From: Cryptomeria japonica
Lineage: Eukaryota > Streptophyta > Pinopsida > Cupressales > Cupressaceae
Direction of reading: 5' to 3'
Assembly (NCBI RefSeq): GCF_030272615.1
Contig: NC_081413.1
Span: 336,345,302-336,409,301 of the forward strand
DNA: 64,000 nt
Part shown: positions 12,393 through 23,392 of the stretch, piece by piece
Position numbering within the stretch: the first letter of the stretch is position 1
Layout of the letters: each line of letters opens with the position of its first letter
The notes under the pieces: model-generated
Database searches by the model: none
Told to the model about the DNA's origin: nothing
The model's input: only the letters and a program-made list of their open reading frames with translations
Translations under genes and position numbers: made by a program

Positions 12393-12400
12393 CTATAAAT
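12393..12400 (+). promoter_or_regulatory. TATA-like box in 5' LTR of Y
   Basis: CTATAAAT, identical in the 3' LTR at 23119-23126, about 30 bases upstream of a CAATCAATAAATC stretch. Position and conservation suggest the LTR promoter; activity is not shown by sequence alone. Confidence 0.45.
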
Positions 12401-12668
12401 TGGACGAGTTTCTTCAATCAATAAATCAATCAATCACATTTTCGAGTAACCTTATGCTACAAATTTCATCAACAACTTGCTTTCCACTTGCAAATGCACT
12501 TTGTAGGTGAGAAGAACATCAAATTGGAAGGTGAAAGAAGAACAATGGAGCCACATGAAGGAGATATCTGCATTTGGTTTGCTTTGATTTCATTTTGAAT
12601 ATCTCATCTTCATGTTTTCATTGATTAGATTAGGATTGTTTTCATTGCAGTTTTAGGTTTTGTGATTT

Positions 12669-14198
12669 TTAAAGTAGTTGCACATTTCATTTCTTAAAGG
12701 TTAATGAACACCATGCATGCTTTGTCTATTTTTAGTTTGATTGCATGTTTTAACCCCTAGAATTGGGCCTGCCTCCCAATTTGCCTGGCACTTCGCACAG
12801 GCATTGGTGAGAGGGAACGACCCAAAGTGGTGATGGGCTCAAGCCAAGCTCTTCTGTACCACTCTAAATAATTGTGGATGCAACGAAAGTTGTAGACAAT
12901 GGGTGCTGGAATGGTATTGTGATGATTTATTCACCGGATCAATACCCACCTGAACGGATGCCCTTACTAGAATCTCTTGTTTTTAGATGCCAAAATCCTT
13001 CTATCTGTTGGCTCGGGAGTTGTGATACGCGCATGCCAAAGACACCTCTCATGTACTCCTTAGTTAGAGATAGCAAGTTCTTGGGAAGTGATGCCCCTTG
13101 AACTCGAAGCTTGGTATGCTCGAGAAGTGAGTGCGCTGTAAGGGGGAGCCAGTGCTACCAAGCGTCTAGCTATCCGGCTAAGTGTTGTATTTTATGGTTA
13201 GAGGATTCAACAGATATTGTCCTTGCTAGCCATAGGATTTGTTGTGAATGTTCTTGATTGTCTTGAGTCAAAGTCAAACAAACATTTTGTCTTCCGTGAT
13301 TGTCAAAGGTTAAATCAAAAACAAACTTTCAAAAGTGCTCATAATCAACTTGGGTTTTTCAAAATCAACAACCTTCAATTCAAAACAAAATCCAAACAAA
13401 AAGTCCAAATTTGTCCAAGTATTCATCCAACATTTGAACATGGCTTGTCAAAACATTGAATGTCTTTGTTTCAAAATTCATGTCACTTTAGGCTAGGTTT
13501 TGCATAGTCCAACTTAGGTCCTAGGGCATATTGTCATCTCCCTTCATTTTAGTCCTTTTCATTGCAAGCGTCCTCATTTTGCACTTAGGTTCAAAATCAT
13601 TTCCCTAAGTTTGCATTTCATTGTCATATCCAAGCTAGATTTCCATTTAGGTGACATTCATGCATTATCCTTGTCATGCTCAAATTAGGTCTTGCCTAGG
13701 TTTCATTTTGCATATTCCAAGTCATTGGTCTTCGCATATCCTTATCATTGTATTGTCATCTTGTTTTGGCTTCATCTTGTCATATCATTAGATCATTTTT
13801 ATGTCATATCCTAAGTCATTTTCATAATCATTGCTTTCTTCCATTTAGTCTCAAAAATTTGGTTTGTCAAACTTGAAAAATCAAAACTTTGGATGATACC
13901 CTAAGTTGTTGTTAGGGAGTCTTGACCTTGTCTAAAATTTGTCCTTTCATTAATATCATTTTTTTCAAACCTAGCTTAGTATCCAAGCATATAGGTGAGG
14001 CATTGTCAATTTTTCCTATTGTCATTTGGTCCTTTGTCCTTTAAGGTCTTGGCTTCATTCCAACTTCCCAAGGTTGAGTCTTTAGGTTTGCATTCCAAAA
14101 AGTTTGTCAAAATCTTGAAAAACAACAAAAACATTAAGTTGCATTGTCATCCTCTTAGGCTGCATTTGTCAATCCCATTAGTTGCATTGCATAGTGAT
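12669..14198 (+). other. Leader of element Y
   Basis: Long untranslated-looking stretch between the LTR and the sense ORF. It is rich in TTGTCAT and CATATCC words. I could not identify a primer-binding site with confidence. Confidence 0.4.
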
Positions 14199-16967
14199 AT
14201 GTTTGTTGAAATGAGGTCTCAACCTTCTTACGAAGCCATGTCATCACAATTGAGAAATCAATCATGTCAATCCAATCTCTATATGTCTCAGAACTTGGAT
14301 CAAACTTATCATGATGATGTAAATGTCCAAATACAAAAACTAGAGGAGAAACTAGCTCAAGAAAAGGAGATTTCGGAACAAAAAGTGAAAAACATTGAGA
14401 AGAATAGATCCCAAATGTCCAAAACATTTAAAAAATTTCAAGGTCCAAACCCAAACTTTGAGCCAATTGATGTAAAAGCTCTTATCAAACGATCAGACAT
14501 ACTAGCTCTCATCTCTCAAATAGAGATAATGAAACAATTTCAAAAAACAAGCACAAATTTCAATCAAGTCCCAAATCAAAATTCATTTGGTCAAATTTCA
14601 TTCAATCAAATCTTGAATCAACAACATATCCAACAGACACAACCAATGGTCCAACATATACAACCAACACAACCAATGGTCCAATTTCAACAATATGTCC
14701 AACCAACTATACAATGTCCACAAATAGTTCAACCAATGGTGGAATATCAACAAGTTCAATCAACATATCAATGTCAACAACTACAATCACAAATTCAAAA
14801 ACAAAACTTGCAACATGCACCAAGCCATATTTTGAGCATGTCAAACCAATTTGATCAACATCTAGTTCGAAATCAAAACATGACATCAGACCAGAACCAA
14901 CTCCTTTCCAAACAAGTTCAAATTACATATACAACTATGTCAAAACCTCAAAAGAAAGGTGGCCTTATTGCAAGGATCTTAAGGAAATTACCAACTGAGT
15001 TCTTTGAGGAAGATCAAGATAATACACTTATGTCTAGCAATGCCTCATCCCCCCATAAACAAATTGACTCTCCAGTGACACCTATCCCTACACCTTTAGA
15101 AGTTTCACAAGAACCTTCCATATTGTCCTCATCAAACAATACACCCAAGGATGAAATTACCCAAGGGCTATCCATAATTGATTGCCAAGATAATCCAATT
15201 CATGATGCACATCCTTGTCATGTTTCAGAAATACAAGACCCAATGCCACCATGCACTTTATTGCCATTACCTATTTTAGAGGACCCCATTCGAAGTCCCT
15301 CTTCCTCATGTTCAAGCATTGATTCCTTTCCAAAATCCATCACAAATGTTCAAAGTGCATTTCCTTCATGCCAAAACATTGATTCCTTGTTAGAATCCCC
15401 CATGCATATCCAAAGTCCAACCTCATGTCAAGAGGATAATTTAGAGCATGAAGAAACGTGTCTTGAAATAGATGAAGATGAAGATCCCGAAACCTTATCA
15501 TCCCATCCAATTGTTGACCAAGATCCCATTTCCCCAGACACTCGCAATGATTCACTTATTCCTGTCAATTCTATCCCAGGACACAATGTCCTTTCAAATC
15601 CCATTGGCATTCCACTTCCTAAGGAAGATCAAGATATCCCTTCCATCCTTTCTGATGATCCTATTGAAAGTCAAGAGAAAAGCAACTTTAAAGAGGATTC
15701 CAATCATCTTCCTCCTTGTCAAGATCAAATTATTCCTTTAAATCCTCCACAAGATCCTTTTGTTCCTCCATCTCCTTGTCTTAATGCTCCATATACACTC
15801 CAAGATCGCATTTCTTTTGATGATCCCATTATTTCTCCCATTCCATCTCTTGAAGAGCCTGTCATTGAACCATGTCCCCCTCACAATCCTAGTCCCCCTC
15901 ATGATCCTAATCCCCCTCATGATTCGAACGTGTCAGTGCAAGATGTTCATGAACCCCTGACATTAACAATGGGTTCTTCCTCTTTGGTCCAATCTGATCC
16001 ACTTCAAGATCTCATTATTTCTCTCATATCATATCCACCTCATAATGGACTCGCGTCTTCTTCCCAAAGAAAAGAGTATCCTACAAGTCAATATATTCAT
16101 AAAGGCAAAGGGGTAGACCTTCATGAGAAATAACCCCTCCATATCAAAGAAAATGTTAAGGGTCATGTCTACACAACTCACTCTCAAGACGTTGGTATCC
16201 CTCCATCAAAATCAAAACATACACCTTCCCGATCATACTTTCCATCCATCTTAGGTCCTTATATTCCTTCGTCCTCTATGCAAGGTCAGAAAAGGCACAA
16301 ATCCTTGAGTAAATTTCATCCATCCAAAAGAAGTCCATTTCATTCATATCCATCCATGCATTCCTTTCCCCCTCCAAGCAATTTGGATGCCAAGCATAAA
16401 AGTCATAAGTCTAAAAATCCACATGTATTCAAGGATCAACATGTCCAATATAATCAACATGTCAAAACAAAGAAAAAATTGATCTATAAAGAAAAGGAAA
16501 AATCCAAAAGGTCACAAAGGCCCATTGCTCAAAAACAAAATTCAAAATATATATGGGTTCCTAAATCCCTTGTGAAAGCAATGCACTCCAATGAACCACA
16601 AAAGCATGAAAAAACAAAAATCATGTGGATCCCTAAGCGGCTCCTTAAAGCACAAAAGCCTAAAGAAACATCCAACTTGGCATCCAAAGTTGCTATTCCT
16701 CCATCCAACCCTCTCAAATTTGTTCCTCCATCACCTTCTTCATCCATTTTGGGAACTTATGTCCCAATATCCCAAGCTATTCCTCCATCCAAATCTCACA
16801 ATCTGAGATCCATTTTCCCTCCATTAATCCACCACCCATCAAGGTGTGTTCCAATGTTGATCTTGCCTTCATTTCCATCCAGTGAAGCCCAATTCTTCCA
16901 ATACCCTATCCATTATCCAATGCATATTTTCCATCCTTCGATCCCTTTGATCCCATCCTTTGCATAA
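13995..16967 (+). pseudogene. Gln/Pro-rich gag-like protein of element Y, one internal stop
   Basis: A single frame runs 990 codons from ATG 13995 to the stop at 16967, broken only by TAA at 16131-16133. ATG 14199 or 14211 is a likelier start, since residues before it look like leader. In order (counting from 13995) there are a Lys/Glu coiled coil near residues 112-145 (EEKLAQEKEISEQKVKNIEK) and a Gln-rich block near 175-300. A conserved-looking patch IARILRKLPTEFFEED near 326 precedes a long acidic Pro/Ser-rich part to about 700. The C-terminal 270 residues are basic, with two copies of an I(W/M)(V/I)PK motif (YIWVPKSLVK and IMWIPKRLLK). No zinc knuckle or enzyme motif is seen. By position it is gag-like. 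Its low decay in a heavily decayed region is notable, as is Gln written almost only as CAA. Confidence 0.55.
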
Positions 16968-19429
16968 ATCCTTAGTTTCATCTTATTTTCCATGTCCTTA
17001 TCCTACCAACGTCTTTGAGCATACTTTTAAAGGTCATGGTCCATTTTTTTCAAGGCTACTATCCAAACAAAAATATGCTTGAGTTCTTTTTCCATCCCCT
17101 ATCATGTGTCCATCTTCTATTGAAAAAGTCAAAATACAAAGAAAAAGTGAAAAAAAAGACAAAAGAAAAAAGTAAAGCAAAAATAATTCATCCACTGGTG
17201 AAAACCTGGCAAACAGGTGCCTTGGGCAAGTACCGTGATGAAAACCTGGCAAACACGCGTCATGCGTAATCTATGAACTTCTTGCATACCGTACTTGGGG
17301 ACAGGTTTTATCCTATCATATCCTTTTGTCCTTCATATCCTATTGCCCTTCATTATCTTATTAAACCCCTGTCATTACCCTTCATATCCTATTGTCCCTC
17401 ATGTCCAGTTTCCCTTTCCACCTTTGATCTTGACAAGGATGAGGATCGTCATGAGCATCATGCATCTTATTCACAACTTTTAGTCTATCATAGCTTTTGG
17501 TCTTTATCCATTTGCTTATTACAACCTTTCATCCATATTCCCTGTCTTATTGCAACTTTATGCCACTATCCCGTATCCTACCCCGTCCCTCAGTCCATGT
17601 CCCTTATCCATTCTTGGTCTTGCTTATCCTATCCATATCTTATCACTATCCATACACTCTTTTTTTTGTTCCTTGATCTTGATCTGACATAAGGACGCAA
17701 AATTTAAACATAGTTTCAAAAACCTCTTGACATGTCCCTCATGCCACGTTCTTGCTTTACATTGTCATATCCAGTCTCTTGTCCCATCACGCAATAGCCC
17801 TTGAAAATTGCATCCATATTGTCTCCATGATAAAAGGACTTTGTCTTCCCTCTATCCACCCACATTTTAGAAAGCCTATTTATTCACCTGTCATATTCCT
17901 TGCCTTGCTAAACACTGGGGGCAAAAATCATAAAAATTGAAAAATGTCCTGAAATAATCATAAAAATCAAAAAATGTCTTGAAAAAATCCCTGAAAATCA
18001 AATAATGTCCTGAAAAAAATCCAAAAAAATCATATAATGTCCTGAAAAAATCCCTAAAAATCAAATAATGTCCTAAAAAAAATCCCTAAAAAGTCAAATA
18101 AAGTCCTGAAAAAAACAAAACAAAAAAATTGTAAAAACTCGAAAAAACAAAAACAATTTTTTTTTCAAAACATTCAAGTCCAGAAACAATTTCTTTGGTA
18201 TTTTGCATTTTGTCAATAAATGGTACCCTTTGTGCATAGACAGATCACTGAGCATACATCCAAAGACAATCGATCAAACATTTGTGTAGACAACAAACAG
18301 ATACCATGTTACACCACTACGCTTTAATGAAATCACGCATTAACAGATGAACTTTTCCATCAAACTAGACATTCAAACTGATCAAAATGGTCATATCAAT
18401 CAATCAACATCAATATCATTTGTCCTTGTTACTATTATCATGGGTCTTATACAAGGTGTGGTATACTCGAAACTAGACTGTGTCCTGTCTTAGATGGGGT
18501 ACCACATTCCCTGAAACTAGATAGCATGATCATTCTTGTTTTTCACTTTTGACAATGACAATCAGACTATTTGTTTGACTTGGTTGAATTTGTGCGTCTT
18601 ATCTTTTTACTGATTTATCTTTGGCTTCGATCATGTTCCTATGTTGCTCGATGATGTCATTGAGTGATTTAGAGTGACCGGGATGGTTCATGGTCCCTTT
18701 CTTTTTGTTGTGTTTGTTGTTTGTGGAATGTTTGTCACAAACTGGGGCAACTATATCATTGGGTGTTTGTGATAAGTATGTTCGCTTTGTGAACATTGCA
18801 CATACCTCGACCCTTGATGTATGCACCCTAGGATGCTTCACTCATTACTTGTGTGCGATGTGTCTATCTTTTGCAAAAGGGGTTGTGTTTTAGCTCTGGC
18901 CTTCAATGCCATGATGCTCTACATCCGCTTTGCTACATTAAATAAAGGTTCTCACCTACTTCTGTGCATTTGTGAAAGCAAGTTTTTCTTCATCTCTAAC
19001 TGTCCTTTATCTAATTTCTTCTTACTAACATTTCTTCTGTCAGTTTGGGTAGTCAGTTCGGTCTAGTTCTCCGATCTCCAAAAAAAAAAACATACGCTGC
19101 ATCCTGCATTCCTTGGTTAGTACATTTGCATTATATCAAGTCCATACAAAAGCATTTTATCCATTTCATCTTATAAATGCATCCAAAAAACATAAAAATA
19201 TATTCATACATGTTCCACAATGGTACATAAATAGTGCATAAGACATCCATACATGGAACATAAACATAAGCCATAACACATTGCATCCCATCATATAGCT
19301 GCATATCATATCATATATCAAAACAATATCAGAGTACAAAATTGGACTGTCTGTCCTACATATGGCCCACAGGCTGAATACATAATGTCACACTATATAT
19401 GTCTATGTCATAAGGAGCACGTGCCTCTG
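16968..19429 (+). other. Noncoding internal region of element Y
   Basis: Pyrimidine-rich sequence with many TATCCTATC-type words, a doubled TGAAAACCTGGCAAACA motif (17200-17217 and 17239-17256), an AAAATC tandem array at 17928-18115, and a G-rich CAAACTGGGGCAAC near 18737. No ORF here has protein-like composition. Confidence 0.4.
17928..18115 (+). repeat. Tandem array, about 33 bp period
   Basis: Five to six imperfect units of AAATCAAATAATGTCCTGAA followed by AAAATCCCT, drifting toward A-runs at the right end. Confidence 0.6.
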
Positions 19430-21316
19430 TCACTGGGTGCTCCCTTTGTCCTCCTCATCCCTACCATGTCTCAAGGATGATGTCCCTCCTGCCCTGGGTC
19501 CTGGCTGTGGTGGTCTCCTAGGTCCACTCACCCCCATGCTGCTCACTGACCTCCGAGAACGTGGCCTGCTCTCTGTCCTTGACCGTGACCGAAATGATGC
19601 TACTCTCTACTCTGGTGGAACTGCACTCTCATATAGTGTCCTCAACTGGTGTATCTCATCTCTGGTCTCTACCAACATCTGTGCCATCTCATGTGCACTG
19701 GCATCCCTAATAGACCCAATATATTCGGTCACTCTCTGCTCTACTTGTTGTGCCTGGGCTATTGTTGTATCTCGAGCCGCTGTCAGTCTGGCTATCTCTG
19801 CTCTAAATTGATCCTGCTTTGTCCTCAAGATAGCATTCTGTCTCTCTAATGTCGCAATGTGATCATGCTGACTCGCTATGGTGGCCCTACATATCTCCAT
19901 CTCCTCTATGCTAGCTATCTCCATCTCTATGGGTATATCCTGCAATGAATCCTGATCGGTTGGATCTGGCTCATCCGCCTCGTCCTCATCTCCATCCTCA
20001 TCATCCCCTCCATCCTTGTCATCCTCCTCATCTTCATCACCTTCGTCCTCCTCATCCCCCTCATCCTCATCCTCTCCCTCATCCTCATCTCTGTCCTCAT
20101 CATCTCCCTCCTCCTCTCCAATGAGTGGGAAGTCCTCCTATCTCCTAGGTACCGGAATATCAAGATCTATCAATGGCACAGGTCGTCGTCGTGCAAACCA
20201 TCGCTCATACTCCTCTGTCGTCCTGACATCCACAACATCTGATCTCCAATCCCACTGTTTCTGTTGTAGCTGTGTGAAGTTAGCATATGCTATGTGTGGT
20301 TGAATCATCCTCCCCCACTGACTTGTCTCTCTGTGAGATCGGGAAAAGTGTGCAGTCCCTCTTGGTACATCCTGCCTCTCTCCAAACTATCGTCTGACTC
20401 TCTCTGGCAGATACATCTCAATCACTCTCTGGTGATTCACTAGTCACCCAATCAGGTATCTCTCCTATCTGCAATACGATATCTCATCACCATCATCTAA
20501 CCATCCAAGGCAATCCTAATATGGCCTCCATGTGAACTCTCTCAATCTGTCTAGCTCATGTCGCCAATACAATATGTATCCGAATGGACCCTATCTCAGC
20601 ATACCCCCATAACAGTACACATATGGTCGATGTGGTACTACCTATTTCTCTGCAATCAGTCGACATATGGCTATGTGCTCAAATGCCCATACCTGTAACA
20701 GTGTGACCCCACAGCTCAAAGTCTGAACCCTCTGATATGCTATCTGATGGAGCTGAAAATATAGCATAGCAAGCACACATGGTCCCCATGCGTACACAGT
20801 CCCCTCTGTCGCCATCCACTCTAGCACTCTTCCCCATCCAATAGGGAATCCATGTCCTCGTCTATCACCTGCTAATAGGCATGCTATAACCACTGCTATC
20901 ACTACATAACGCTGATCATACTTTGTTGCCATGGTCTCCCAGCCAATCTCCCTCTCTACAATATCCAGATCATCTGCGTCGCACTCGAATAATCTGCACA
21001 AAGCATCTCTCCCTGTCGTTGGGTCATACACTACCATCTCCCCATGAATCAGAATGAGGAGGATACGCCACATGTCCTCTAGTGTCACAATCACCTCTCT
21101 AGTCGGCAGATGGAAAGAGGAAGTCTCTGAATGCCATCGCTCTGCCAATGTGGTAAGCAGTCCTGTGTCTGCCCTAATCTCGGGCATGAATATAATATAG
21201 TATAATCCAAGTGCTGCTAATGTATCTCTGTCCGTTCTCCTGAGCCTATGTCGCAACATGAAGTAGTCGAGTCTGTTCTTCGGTGTAATCAATGGATATT
21301 GTTGACTCTGCATCAC
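19430..21316 (-). pseudogene. Antisense plant mobile domain (PMD) ORF of element Y
   Basis: One uninterrupted minus-strand frame of 629 codons runs from ATG 21316 to TGA at 19430-19432, with eight internal stops and no frameshift. Residues 40-330 or so match the plant mobile domain seen in host MAIN-like proteins and in antisense ORFs of Tat-lineage retroelements. Motifs include LAERWHSETSSFHLP, REVIVTLEDMWRILL, RHELDRLREFTWRPY and TAHFSRSHRETSQWGRMIQP. An acidic Asp/Glu run follows (about residues 395-455), then a coiled coil (ERQNAILRTKQDQFRAEIAR) and an Arg/Ser-rich tail (SRSRTESRPRSRRS). The stops are at 20642, 20591, 20516, 20465, 20444, 20387, 20138 and 19607: seven TAG and one TGA. It lies opposite the element's transcript and ends near its 3' LTR. 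The family call is firm; the role of such ORFs is unknown. Confidence 0.8.
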
Positions 21317-22106
21317 AATTGGGGCACACTTTGTCAGTTTTAGGGTTTTCTCCTACAGGCTGCATTTCCTTGTTTCATACCCCAATTAGGTTTTTTCTTC
21401 TCTATTTTGACCTATCCTACCCTTATCCCTCTTTTTGGGATCATCTATGCACTATTTTTGGTCAAATTAGTGTTTTCAGTGCACACTTGCACTTGTGTAC
21501 CCTGTCCTGCGCCTGTGCAACATCAAGCTGCGCTTGTCTACCCTACACAGGCGCAGAACATCCTTACACAGGCGTAGATGTCCATTTTTTCCTTCCCTAT
21601 GGGCCCCGCAATGTCACGCAATCAAGCAAAATTCATGAAATTGACAATATGGGTTTTTGAGCTACATACCGCTGCTCCCACGTTGTCTAGTTGTCTGTAG
21701 GTGCGTACACATTCCCCAAGGTGATCTACCATTGGAATGTTCGCCATCTCTCTGCAAGGGTCTTTTTCCTGAGCAACAATTCCTCCACTTTGGCTAGTGC
21801 AAATGAGCTCTTTTCCTTCTCCTTGTCTCATTTATAGATCTTTGTCAGTGCCTAGATGGACGTGCATGCTCTCCATCTTATGCTGGTTGTGGTCTTTTGC
21901 ACCTTCTATTGCTTGTAATTTGTGCATCTGACCTTCAATTCTTGATCTATTCGAACCTATCATTTTCTATTATTCTTATCGACTAATTAGCCTCTTTTCT
22001 GGATGTTTCTGGCCAATTCCTTGAGGGGGCATGCATATGTCATTGTTATTGTCTGGGGCATTTTCATTATTGTTCTTTGAAACAACGCTTAGAATCGCAT
22101 TGTCTC
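21317..22106. other. Spacer between antisense ORF and 3' LTR of Y
   Basis: No protein-like frame on the plus strand. On the minus strand it would be the promoter and leader of the antisense ORF. A small repeated theme ACACAGGCG(C/T)AG occurs near 21544-21570. Confidence 0.4.
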
Positions 22107-22120
22107 AAAGAGGGGCAAAA
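22107..22120 (+). other. Polypurine tract of element Y
   Basis: AAAGAGGGGCAAAA directly precedes the TGTAGACATC start of the 3' LTR, as expected for the plus-strand primer. Confidence 0.8.
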
Positions 22121-23392
22121 TGTAGACATCTAAAAATGGTCAACACTTGCGGAGTCATACTTTAACATTTGCGCATTGCCTTATTTTAGGGTTCTTGCGT
22201 CGCATTAACATTTCTTCTATGTTGCGCACTTGGTCTTTATCATTTGCGAGCATCGAGTCCTTCTTCTGCATTCCTCATTTTTATCGCTTTCAAATTAGGT
22301 CTTGTCAATAACAATCTTCAGTCATGATTTTGGTCGATCCTTGTCCTCTTGTCAATTTTGTCATTTTGCGATCGATTTGTCATCGATCCTTGTCCTTGTC
22401 AATCTCGTCATTTTGCGATCAATTTGTCATCAATTCGTCATCGATCTTTGTCCTTTTCAATCATGTCAATTTGGATCAATTAGTCATTGTTCCTCGTCAA
22501 TTGGCACTTATCAATTGGTCTCCTTGTCAATCTTGGTCAATTTGTCATTGATTTTTGTCAAACCAATCTCAATCATTTATCAACATTGGTTCTTTGTCAA
22601 TCAGAATCATGATCAAATTGACCCTACATCAATTATCTTTTGTCAAGACCTAATTGTCATCCTTGCATTTCTAATTCATCTTCTAGGGTTTTATGATTTA
22701 TTCATTTAATCTTGTTTGTCATTTTCCCTCTAGGTTAAATTATTTATTTATTTATCCTAAGTCTTCTTGTCACAATTAAATATTTATTTAATTGGCTAAT
22801 TAATTCCCCCTCTTTTTGTGAATTAATAAATGAATGAAAAATTATTAATTAATTTACCTAATTTTCTAATTTCATCAATTTCTAATTTCCTAATTTCCAA
22901 TTCATCATTTCTAACCTAATTTTCTAATTTCTCTTAATTTCTATTTCTATTTCAAATTTTTGTCATAACATCTTGCATAGCAATTTGTCATAATTTGTCA
23001 TAATTTGTCATAACACCTTGCATAGCAATTTGTCATACACTTGTCATAATTTTGCCATTCTTGATTTGAATTTCCTTTCAAATATTTTCATGCTAATCTT
23101 GTCCTCTCTCCAATTTGTCTATAAATTGGATGAGTTGCTTCAATCAATAAATCAATCAATCACATTTTCGAGTAACCTTATGCTACAAATTTCATCAACA
23201 ACTTGCTTTCCACTTGCAAATGCACTTTGTAGGTGAGAACAACATCAAATTGGAAGGTGAAAGAAGAACAATGGAGCCACATGAAGGAGATATCTGCATT
23301 TGGTTTGCTTTGATTTCATTTTGAATATCTCGTCTTCATGTTTTCATTGATTAGATTAGGATTGTTTTCATTGCAGTTTTAGGTTTTGTGAT
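22121..23392 (+). repeat. 3' LTR of element Y, right end cut by LTR Z
   Basis: It aligns with 11307-12668 throughout, with two 47-bp units instead of four and small indels. The alignment ends at GGTTTTGTGAT, exactly where a TGTCC terminus of another LTR begins. Confidence 0.8.

Larger units (their letters stand above)
11307..12668 (+). repeat. 5' LTR of element Y (minimum extent)
   Basis: It is alignable to 22121-23392 over its whole length up to GGTTTTGTGATT. The true right end may be further on, because the 3' copy is cut there. It contains a 47-bp tandem array, many TTGTCAT words, a TATA-like box at 12393 and AATAAA near 12420. Confidence 0.75.
11307..23392 (+). mobile_element. Non-autonomous LTR retroelement Y with antisense plant mobile domain ORF
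   Basis: Two LTRs that start TGTAGAC(G/A)TCTAAAAATG lie at 11307 and 22121. Between them are a long leader, a sense-strand Gln/Pro-rich ORF, about 2.5 kb of noncoding sequence and an antisense ORF with a plant mobile domain, then a polypurine tract. RT, RNase H and integrase are absent, so this is a LARD-like element. Antisense mobile-domain ORFs near the 3' LTR are known from some Tat-lineage Ty3/gypsy elements; assigning Y to that lineage is an inference from this feature. The 3' LTR is interrupted at 23393 by LTR Z. Confidence 0.75.

Noticed and set aside
20016..20303. Poly-Ser plus-strand frame
   Set aside because: Shadow of the acidic Asp/Glu run of the antisense ORF on the other strand.
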